From: B1-G15 sp964346135
GTDB lineage: Archaea > Thermoproteota > Bathyarchaeia > Bathyarchaeales > Bathyarchaeaceae
DNA: 12,454 nt
Assembly (NCBI GenBank): GCA_964346135.1
Contig: CAYFTS010000237.1
Span: 1 to 12,454, forward strand
Direction: 5' to 3'
A program made the position numbers and the translations under genes. The notes beneath the pieces were generated by a model. That model had not been told where the DNA came from, made no database searches, and worked only from the letters and a program-made list of their open reading frames with translations. Below, piece after piece: positions 6,481 to 11,405 of the stretch; the first letter of the stretch is position 1; every line of letters begins with the position of its first letter.

Positions 6481-6948
6481 TTAATTTTTAGTTTCAACGA
6501 CAGGTTCTGTTTCCTTTAAGATTTGACCGCCAGCCTCTTGCACTTTTTTGGCTGCGGTCTCGGAATGAAATGCAACTTTAACAAGAATTGGTTTGGTAAC
6601 GGTGCCCATTCCTAAGAGTTTGTCGTACCCCAATTTGTTGAGATCTAACAAAACTTTTCCTCCCTTCTTTTCCAGCTGCTCTTCCAAATCCAGCTTATCA
6701 ACAAGTTCCTCCAATTGTCCCAAGTTGATTATGTTGACCTTTTGGCCTAGGCTTCGTGGTGATGTGAATCCTTTCTTCCCGAAGTAATCAGGCTCGTGCT
6801 TCACTATGTAGGTCCATCCGTGTTTGTGAAGACCAGCCTTTCCGTGGCCTCCTCTTTTGCCTCCTCCTCTGTGCTGTCCAACTCTTCCGTAACCATGGGT
6901 TCTTGAACCGCGTCTTTTTCGAACTTTTCGAAGTTTATGAGGAGACAA
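6481..6948 (-). CDS. rpl15: Large ribosomal subunit protein uL15 (L15)
   Basis: A 155-residue 50S protein. The basic, glycine-rich N-terminus is diagnostic: KVRKRRGSRTHGYGRVGQHR followed by GGGKRGGHGKAGLHKHGW (about residues 8-45), which binds 23S rRNA. FGKKGFTSPR and the C-terminal LGMGTVTKPILVKVAFHSETAAKKV block complete the archaeal family pattern. The start is TTG at 6948, since an in-frame TAA a few codons upstream leaves no ATG; GGAG lies 11 bases before it. In most archaea rpl30 precedes rpl15, but here the upstream neighbour is a divergent SWIM gene, so L15 appears to lead the transcript. Confidence 0.95.
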   Translation of the reverse strand: MSPHKLRKVRKRRGSRTHGYGRVGQHRGGGKRGGHGKAGLHKHGWTYIVKHEPDYFGKKGFTSPRSLGQKVNIINLGQLEELVDKLDLEEQLEKKGGKVLLDLNKLGYDKLLGMGTVTKPILVKVAFHSETAAKKVQEAGGQILKETEPVVETKN

Positions 6949-7131
6949 AACGTTTTTCGCTCCTTTTTTTTAAACAACTATTCCTTCATGTCAGCGCTGT
7001 CTTGTATCTCACAGTCCATACTAACTTTTAAATCTTCACTCATTATTTTTGCTCATCTCAAACTTAACTACCAATTTGTTAAATATTAAAACTGGAACAA
7101 AGTTCTCTTAAGGATACATGAGAGAGAATCC
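6949..7131. promoter_or_regulatory. Divergent promoter region between rpl15 and the SWIM gene
   Basis: A 183-base intergenic region containing AT-rich elements. TTAAATATTAAA near 7079-7090 is well placed (about 45 bases before ATG 7132) as TATA box for the SWIM gene, and its reverse reading is also TATA-like. On the minus strand ATTTAAAAG near 7024-7033 is a candidate TATA for rpl15, about 80 bases before its TTG start, leaving a leader of roughly 50 bases. A 21-codon minus-strand ORF (6978-7043) also fits in this region. Promoter calls are by pattern only. Confidence 0.45.
6978..7043 (-). CDS. Possible 21-residue leader ORF upstream of rpl15
   Basis: ATG at 7043 to TAG at 6978-6980, giving an acidic 21-residue peptide (starts MSEDLKVSMDCE, ends DMKE). 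It ends about 30 bases before the rpl15 start. The only Shine-Dalgarno-like sequence is a weak GATGAG. It could be a chance frame, a regulatory leader peptide, or a leftover of a displaced gene; it does not resemble L30. If transcription starts at the nearer TATA-like element (about 7024-7033), this ORF would not be fully transcribed. Confidence 0.15.
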   Translation of the reverse strand: MSEDLKVSMDCEIQDSADMKE

Positions 7132-7578
7132 ATGAAAAAACCATCAGATGTTAACACACTCAAAGAAATCTGCAAAGAAATTGAAAAAGAGAGCAAAGTA
7201 ACTGGAAACCATCTCACGCGACTTTCTGCAGCGTTCGGCTCCCGTTTTACAAAAGCTTGGGATGCAGTAAAAGAGAGGAAAATAAAAAAGTACGTCTTTA
7301 AGCCAAGTGGCAGGGTCGTTTGGATTGTGGTCGGCAAGGGGCGGGAGTATCTTGTCATGCCCGCTGCTGAGTTCTGCTCCTGTGAAGATTTTTACTTCCA
7401 GTTTGATAAAGGTCATCTGTGTTACCACATTATTGCGCAGAAGCTGGCTGAAGCTTCAGGTCGTTTTGATTTGATAGAGGAAGAGGATTCTTTCTACGAG
7501 GTTTTGATAAGGGAGTGGAAGACGGTTGAGACTAAGGTTTCTAGGAAGCATCAAAGAGGGGAAGAGGCTACGACTTAA
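7132..7578 (+). CDS. SWIM zinc-finger protein
   Basis: A 148-residue protein with a SWIM finger, CxCx(12)CxH: C82, C84, C97, H99. It is embedded in the usual strand-finger-helix context (VVWIVVGKGREYLVMPAAEF before, YHIIAQKLAEASGRF after). The N-terminal 50 residues are helical and charged. SWIM fingers bind one zinc and mediate DNA or protein contacts. In archaea they occur as small stand-alone proteins, and in eukaryotes in Sws1-type recombination factors. The nearby single-strand-binding RPA gene makes a DNA-related role conceivable, but the two genes are separated by the DUF131 pair and have their own promoters, so this is weak inference. The ATG at 7132 has only a purine-rich GAGAGAGA stretch upstream. 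Confidence 0.8.
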   Translation: MKKPSDVNTLKEICKEIEKESKVTGNHLTRLSAAFGSRFTKAWDAVKERKIKKYVFKPSGRVVWIVVGKGREYLVMPAAEFCSCEDFYFQFDKGHLCYHIIAQKLAEASGRFDLIEEEDSFYEVLIREWKTVETKVSRKHQRGEEATT

Positions 7579-7619
7579 ATAGGATTTCCTCCAAAATAGA
7601 AGGGGCAAGGAATTATATC

Positions 7620-7763
7620 ATGAGCTTGGGACAATACTTTGGACTTATAAATTTGGGGCAATATTTCGGAATTATAATTAATGTCTTGACAGTGTTAGCC
7701 TTTATCGTTTTGGTTTTAGCCTTTGTCCACATGATCTACGGCAAAGAAGAAAAAACTGAATAA
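7620..7763 (+). CDS. 47-residue single-pass membrane peptide with an internal repeat
   Basis: ATG at 7620 to TAA at 7761-7763. The peptide starts MSLGQYFGLINLGQYFGIII, in which LGQYFGLI and LGQYFGII are an in-frame tandem repeat. It continues as one strong hydrophobic helix (about residues 17-40, ILE/VAL/LEU-rich, ending FVHMIYG) and a charged tail KEEKTE. The tail suggests a cytosolic C-terminus by the positive/charged-end pattern. GGGGCAAGG lies 10-20 bases upstream, and TTAAAT around 7575-7580, at the end of the SWIM gene, could be a TATA box. It ends 5 bases before the converging DUF131-type gene. I do not recognise a family; the coding assignment is supported by its hydrophobic pattern and clean start and stop. 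Confidence 0.55.
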   Translation: MSLGQYFGLINLGQYFGIIINVLTVLAFIVLVLAFVHMIYGKEEKTE

Positions 7764-7768
7764 AATTT

Positions 7769-8191
7769 TCATGCTTGTTTCCGCAACAAAAGAAACAGAA
7801 TTACTCCAACAATTGTTACAGCAACAGCAAGTATAATCACCCAGATGGAGTTTGGCCCAGCCCCAAGCACTATCGGAATAGGTCCAATAAATACTATTGC
7901 ACCAAAGTTTGCCGAAGTTCCAGAAAGAACAGCTGCGATTGTGATAAGAATCATTCCTATGAAGATTAACAGAAAGCCTAGAAGAAACAGTTTAAATGGA
8001 GTTGGCCATGGACCTGCTTGAAAAAGGGGAGTCTCCGGCTTAAGATGTTTATAACATTCTGTGCAAACCCATGTGTGCGGTTCTAGACATACTTCGCAGA
8101 CTTCTCGTCCACACTGTTGGCAGATGTATCTTGCTGAACGTTTGCCGCAAATTTTGCATGGTCTTACTTGCGTATGGAAATCCTCCTTCAC
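7769..8191 (-). CDS. Zinc-module plus DUF131-like membrane protein
   Basis: A 140-residue protein. Residues 12-46 hold four CxxC knuckles (C12/C15, C24/C27, C32/C35, C43/C46) plus H39, resembling a B-box/cross-brace module able to bind two zinc ions. After a proline-rich linker (about 51-64) comes TM1 (66-89), the motif GAIVFIGPIPIVLG (97-110) and TM2 (115-137). The motif and TM layout match the neighbouring DUF131 protein, so this is a DUF131 paralogue with an N-terminal zinc module. The start is GTG at 8191, overlapping the upstream gene's TGA by 4 bases (GTGA), which implies translational coupling. The function of DUF131 is unknown. The zinc module most likely faces the cytosol, by inference. 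Confidence 0.7.
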   Translation of the reverse strand: MKEDFHTQVRPCKICGKRSARYICQQCGREVCEVCLEPHTWVCTECYKHLKPETPLFQAGPWPTPFKLFLLGFLLIFIGMILITIAAVLSGTSANFGAIVFIGPIPIVLGAGPNSIWVIILAVAVTIVGVILFLLLRKQA

Positions 8192-8451
8192 CTGAAAACT
8201 AAGTAATAAAACACCATTACGAACAGTATGAGAATGATTAGGATTATGGAAAGCAAAAGAAGTGTCCTCACTGATTCTTTGTCGGTGCCAAAAATTATTG
8301 GGAAAGGCCCTATTATCACTGCTCCTCCTCCCCTAACTTTTCCCTTGCCTCTGATGTTTATGAAGAACATGAGAACAATAGCAAGGAGGGTTATTAGAAA
8401 CCCAGTAAAAATCAGTATCATACCTATGTTGAACAGTAATTGATCGCTCAT
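8188..8451 (-). CDS. DUF131 (TIGR00304) family membrane protein
   Basis: An 87-residue protein with TM1 (about 7-32), a basic loop (RGKGKVR), the family motif GGGAVIIGPFPIIFG (41-55) followed by TDKES, and TM2 (about 62-84). This is the layout of the small archaeal DUF131 family, whose function is not known. A GGAG 7 bases before ATG 8451 supports the start. The downstream paralogue overlaps it by 4 bases, so the two are probably cotranscribed and may form a complex. It is divergent from RPA across a 102-base promoter region. Confidence 0.8.
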   Translation of the reverse strand: MSDQLLFNIGMILIFTGFLITLLAIVLMFFINIRGKGKVRGGGAVIIGPFPIIFGTDKESVRTLLLLSIILIILILFVMVFYYLVFR

Positions 8452-8487
8452 CTAATAGCTCCTCACTTCAACAAATTAGAAGTTATT

Positions 8488-8499
8488 GTTTAAATAAAC
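8488..8499. promoter_or_regulatory. Near-palindromic AT-rich element shared by RPA and DUF131 genes
   Basis: GTTTAAATAAAC has 5-base inverted arms (GTTTA/TAAAC) around a central AA and lies in the 102-base divergent region. Reading rightward, TTTAAATAA is a TATA box predicting a start near 8520, 34 bases before the RPA ATG. Reading leftward, TTATTTAAA predicts a start near 8463, about 12 bases before the DUF131 ATG. One element could serve both genes. Inference from spacing. Confidence 0.4.
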
Positions 8500-8553
8500 T
8501 TTAATAGCGACTTATCCTTGTCTGAGTTCCGAAAAGTTTGTAGGTAAAGGAGA

Positions 8554-9780
8554 ATGAGTTCCGAAGAGATTATTCAGCGAATTATTTCTTCTAGAAAAGA
8601 TCTCACGCATGACAAGATTCTTGAAATGATTGATGATAAGAAGAAGACGGCTGAAGGATACTTCACGGATGAGGTTGCGGCGCGACTTGTTGCTTTAGAG
8701 CTTGGAGTGGAAATTCCATGGTGGGAACCCTTCCGACCAAACGTTTCAATAAAAGACGTCATTTCCGGCTTAAACAACGTAACCGTGATGGGACGCGTCA
8801 CCCGCGTATATTCAGCTAAAACTTTCACTCGCCAAAACGGAACAGAGGGAAAAGTTGCACGTTTACTCATTGCGGATAAGACTGGGACGTTAAGAGTGGT
8901 TCTCTGGGATGAGAAAACGAGTCTAACAGAGTCGGGTGGAATAGAACGGGGACAAATCATAAAGGTTTCTCACGGCTATGTGCGAGAGGGACGGGATGGA
9001 AAACTGGAGCTACACGTAGGGATGCGAAGTGAAGTTCAGATTTCCCCGCCAGACGCGGCTGAAAGCGAATATATTCCCGCTCTTTCCCGAAAAATTACAA
9101 AGATAGAGAAACTAAGATCAGACATGCATGACGTAGATGTTTTAGCCAGAGTCGTGCACACTGGAGAAGCTAGAGAATTTAAGCGACAAAACGGCGAGAC
9201 GGGACAGGTTTCTACGCTTTTAATAAAAGATGAAACTGGAACAATCAGCCTTAACCTTTGGGATGAAAAAGCAGCTCTTTCTGAACAACTCCGCCCAGGA
9301 GACATTGTGTTGATTGAAGGAGCCTACACACGTGAACGGTTTGGAGATCTAAAACTAAACTTGAGCAGGCGGGGAAGTTTGAGACTGAACCCTAGGTTGG
9401 CAGAAACTGAAAAACTTCCGCCTCACAAAGAAACGACGATGAAAATATCTGAGGTTAAAGAGGAGGGTGGTCCAGTCACTGTTAAGGGAACGATTACAGC
9501 AACTCCAGATATTAGGGAAGTCGTCACAGCCAAGGATGAGAAGATAACAGTTGCCTCCTTCGAGTTAGCAGATGACACAGGAAAGATCAGAGTTTCAGCT
9601 TGGAGAAAACTGGCAGAAGTTGCCAAAGACTTTGGGGCTGGAACTCAGATTGCAATTAAGAACGCATACGCAAAAAAGGGTTTTACAGATCAGTTGGAAC
9701 TCACCACTAGGTCGTTCACGACCGTGGAGGTCTTATCTAAACATGGACATGGCCATCTAAAGGTTGTGAATGAACAATAA
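8554..9780 (+). CDS. Archaeal replication protein A-like single-stranded DNA-binding protein, three OB folds
   Basis: A 408-residue protein that should coat single-stranded DNA during replication and repair. An N-terminal helical region (1-50, ...FTDEVAARLVALELGVE) typical of archaeal RPA precedes three OB folds: about 66-163, 180-275 and 296-393. OB1 and OB2 share FxRQNGxxGxVxxLLIxDxTGTxxxxLWDEK (91-121 and 209-239), clear internal duplicates. OB3 keeps ASFELADDTGKIRVSAW (334-350). No C-terminal zinc finger is present, unlike several euryarchaeal RPAs. The ATG at 8554 is preceded by GGAG with only 1 base spacing, with a more distant TAGGT also available. It has its own promoter, and the C-terminus ends in an unusual HGHGH stretch. 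Confidence 0.87.
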   Translation: MSSEEIIQRIISSRKDLTHDKILEMIDDKKKTAEGYFTDEVAARLVALELGVEIPWWEPFRPNVSIKDVISGLNNVTVMGRVTRVYSAKTFTRQNGTEGKVARLLIADKTGTLRVVLWDEKTSLTESGGIERGQIIKVSHGYVREGRDGKLELHVGMRSEVQISPPDAAESEYIPALSRKITKIEKLRSDMHDVDVLARVVHTGEAREFKRQNGETGQVSTLLIKDETGTISLNLWDEKAALSEQLRPGDIVLIEGAYTRERFGDLKLNLSRRGSLRLNPRLAETEKLPPHKETTMKISEVKEEGGPVTVKGTITATPDIREVVTAKDEKITVASFELADDTGKIRVSAWRKLAEVAKDFGAGTQIAIKNAYAKKGFTDQLELTTRSFTTVEVLSKHGHGHLKVVNEQ

Positions 9781-9844
9781 TCTTTGAATAACTGACCATA
9801 CATCTCATAGAAGAGCATGACTTTAAAATAATTATGATTATGTT

Positions 9845-9907
9845 ATGAGCAGCAGTGAAGACGTTGAGGTAGAAGACATTATTTTACCATACACTTTAGG
9901 TCGCTAG
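9845..9907 (+). CDS. Very short acidic ORF (20 aa), doubtful
   Basis: ATG at 9845 to TAG at 9905-9907 within the gap between RPA and the converging alba gene. The peptide is acidic (MSSSEDVEVEDI, ending YTLGR). CTTTAAAATA lies about 15-25 bases upstream, so a leaderless transcript is possible, but there is no Shine-Dalgarno motif and no family resemblance. It may be chance. Confidence 0.12.
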   Translation: MSSSEDVEVEDIILPYTLGR

Positions 9908-9908
9908 T

Positions 9909-10271
9909 TTATTTGCCCACCGTTATCTCGATCGTGGAAACGTTGGATTTTCGCCCTTCCTCCCTAGTCATTTCTTCAGTGTCAATCTTAATGTTCTTAA
10001 TTCCCAAGTCTTTCACAAAAGCTCGGCGAAGCAATTCAATCGTGTCAACAGCCCTGCTGATTGCTCTTCCTCTTGCTTTAACTGTAACGTCCTTTTCACC
10101 GCTGTTGAAAAAGGTGAGGCAGGCAACCACATAGTTCATCACGGGTTTTCTTCCAATGAGAACCACGTTTTCAGCTGGTTTCTTAGTTACTTCCTTAGGA
10201 GCAGTTTTCTTTTTTTCAGGTTTCGCCTTTTCTACTGGCTTTTTCGGTTTTTTCTGCTTTTTCTGTGCCAA
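9909..10271 (-). CDS. albA: Chromatin protein Alba with lysine-rich N-terminal tail
   Basis: A 120-residue DNA/RNA-binding architectural protein. The Alba core begins at NVVLIGRKPVMNYV (35-48) and continues with VTVKARGRAISRAVDTIELL and the C-terminal GRKSNVSTIEITVGK, all family hallmarks. In front is a tail of about 34 residues containing 14 lysines and several prolines. The frame extends to 10364, but TTG 10271 is the start, since GGAGGG lies 6 bases upstream. The residue equivalent to the acetylated Lys16 of Sulfolobus Alba is Arg (R41); the Lys17 equivalent is kept (K42). A TATA-like GAAAAATATAA (10340-10350, minus strand) fits a leader of about 44 bases. Confidence 0.93.
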   Translation of the reverse strand: MAQKKQKKPKKPVEKAKPEKKKTAPKEVTKKPAENVVLIGRKPVMNYVVACLTFFNSGEKDVTVKARGRAISRAVDTIELLRRAFVKDLGIKNIKIDTEEMTREEGRKSNVSTIEITVGK

Positions 10272-10350
10272 ATTTTTCCCTCCTTGTATATATCGAAGTT
10301 CGAAGTTGAAGATATCTATAAGGATTAAACTGTGTCCTCTTATATTTTTC
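10272..10350 (-). promoter_or_regulatory. Alba leader: TATA box, heptamer repeat, ribosome binding site
   Basis: On the minus strand, in order: GAAAAATATAA (10350-10340) as TATA box, a tandem heptamer (seen on plus as CGAAGTT twice plus GAAG, 10294-10311), then GGAGGG 6 bases before the TTG. The repeat lies within the expected transcribed leader or around its start, a position where an operator or RNA-level autoregulatory site could act. The function of the repeat is a guess. Confidence 0.4.
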
Positions 10351-10486
10351 CATACTTCAGTCAATTTGCCTCGGAATGACCCTTAACTCTCTCTTCTACA
10401 ATCTGACACGTCACCAAGTATAATGCCAAGTTTTCTAATTACCTATTCAAATCACACGACATCCAGCGACGTACGATTATCTCAAG

Positions 10487-10494
10487 ATTTAATA
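10487..10494 (+). promoter_or_regulatory. TATA box of the por operon
   Basis: ATTTAATA at 10487-10494 matches an archaeal TATA element. A start about 25 bases downstream (near 10517) gives a leader of some 30 bases to ATG 10550. It also makes the alternative TTG at 10505 unlikely, since that codon would not be transcribed. The 278 bases between the alba and porG starts otherwise hold only the alba leader and unremarkable sequence. Confidence 0.45.
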
Positions 10495-10549
10495 AGTTCC
10501 ATGCTTGACAATTTTAGAAGCAAAGAAAAGAACTGGAGAAAAATTAAGA

Positions 10550-11110
10550 ATGGTATTGTTTCAAGAGGTTAGATGGCACGGCAGAGGCGGACAAGGAGCA
10601 TGGACCGCAAGCGAGCTACTCGCAAAAGCCGCCGTACACGAAGGAAAATACATCCAATCGTTCCCAGAATTCGGCCCAGAGCGCATGGGAGCACCATTAC
10701 GCGCCTTCACCAGAATAAGCGACAAACCAATCAACCTCCACTGCGCTATATACACACCAAACGTGGCGGTCGTCCTCGACCCAACTCTGCTTAAGGCAGT
10801 TCCCGTAGCCGAGGGACTTCCCGAAGACGGCATTCTAGTTGTAAACACTCGAGAAAGTCCTGCTGAAGTCCGAAAACAACTGAACCTAACCGGACGCAAA
10901 GTGTGGACAATCTCAGCAACAGACATTGCAGTCAAAATAATTGGGAGACCCATCACAAACACTGCTATGCTAGGAACTGTTGCTCGCGCGATACCAATCG
11001 TGAGTTTAGAAAGCATAGAGAAAGCCGTAAAAGAACGTTTTCCACTTAAAATCGCTGAAAAAAATGTGCAGGTCATAAAAACAGCATACAAAGAGGCGAA
11101 ATCGGAATGA
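10550..11110 (+). CDS. porG: Pyruvate/2-oxoacid:ferredoxin oxidoreductase, gamma subunit
   Basis: A 186-residue subunit of the four-subunit archaeal enzyme that oxidatively decarboxylates a 2-oxoacid to acyl-CoA and CO2 with ferredoxin, or runs in reverse. EVRWHGRGGQGAWTASELLA at the N-terminus, SFPEFGPERMGAPLRAFTRI, and TNTAMLGTVARA near the C-terminus are the family signatures. ATG 10550 has GGAG 12 bases upstream and gives the usual family length; a TTG at 10505 lies ahead of the predicted transcript start. It overlaps porD by 4 bases (ATGA), and the order gamma-delta-alpha is the classic por/vor arrangement. Confidence 0.93.
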   Translation: MVLFQEVRWHGRGGQGAWTASELLAKAAVHEGKYIQSFPEFGPERMGAPLRAFTRISDKPINLHCAIYTPNVAVVLDPTLLKAVPVAEGLPEDGILVVNTRESPAEVRKQLNLTGRKVWTISATDIAVKIIGRPITNTAMLGTVARAIPIVSLESIEKAVKERFPLKIAEKNVQVIKTAYKEAKSE

Positions 11111-11385
11111 CAACCAAACAAAAAGGTTGGAAAGAACTCCCAATTGCCGGATTGTGCTGGAAACCATCCACAGAATATCTTACCGGAGACTGGAGAACAT
11201 ACAAACCAATGTTAGACGAGGAAAAATGCACTAAATGTCTGATATGTTATATAAACTGTCCAGACACAGCCATCAAATGGAAACCAGAAGAAGAAAAAAT
11301 CGAATTTGACTACAACTTCTGCAAAGGCTGCGGCATATGTGCCAACGAGTGCCCTCAAGAAGCCATAAAAATGGTGCTCGAATAG
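11107..11385 (+). CDS. porD: Pyruvate/2-oxoacid:ferredoxin oxidoreductase, delta subunit (2[4Fe-4S])
   Basis: A 92-residue ferredoxin-like subunit. Two CxxCxxCxxxCP motifs (C41, C44, C47, C51 and C72, C75, C78, C82) bind two [4Fe-4S] clusters that carry electrons from the thiamine-diphosphate site towards external ferredoxin. The N-terminal extension GWKELPIAGLCWKPSTEYLTGDWRTYKP (7-34, including an extra C17) is typical of PorD and distinguishes it from free ferredoxins. It overlaps porG by 4 bases and precedes porA by 20. Confidence 0.95.
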   Translation: MTTKQKGWKELPIAGLCWKPSTEYLTGDWRTYKPMLDEEKCTKCLICYINCPDTAIKWKPEEEKIEFDYNFCKGCGICANECPQEAIKMVLE

Positions 11386-11405
11386 AAAAGGAGGACAAGA
11401 CGAAA

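Noticed and set aside
9781..9908. Possible C/D-box small RNA or terminator between RPA and alba
   Set aside because: A CTGA is present near 9790, but no matching RTGATGA box at proper spacing and no hairpin or T-run was found.
10272..10364. N-terminal extension of Alba up to 10364
   Set aside because: The extension crosses the TATA-like element, the heptamer repeats and the GGAGGG site; TTG 10271 explains all three.
10505..10549. porG start at TTG 10505
   Set aside because: It lies only about 10-18 bases after the TATA element, before the expected transcript start, and adds 15 residues foreign to the family.
10561..11121. 186-codon minus-strand frame opposite porG
   Set aside because: Fully antisense to porG, whose GRGGQG and other signatures are unmistakable; no ribosome binding site or family resemblance.
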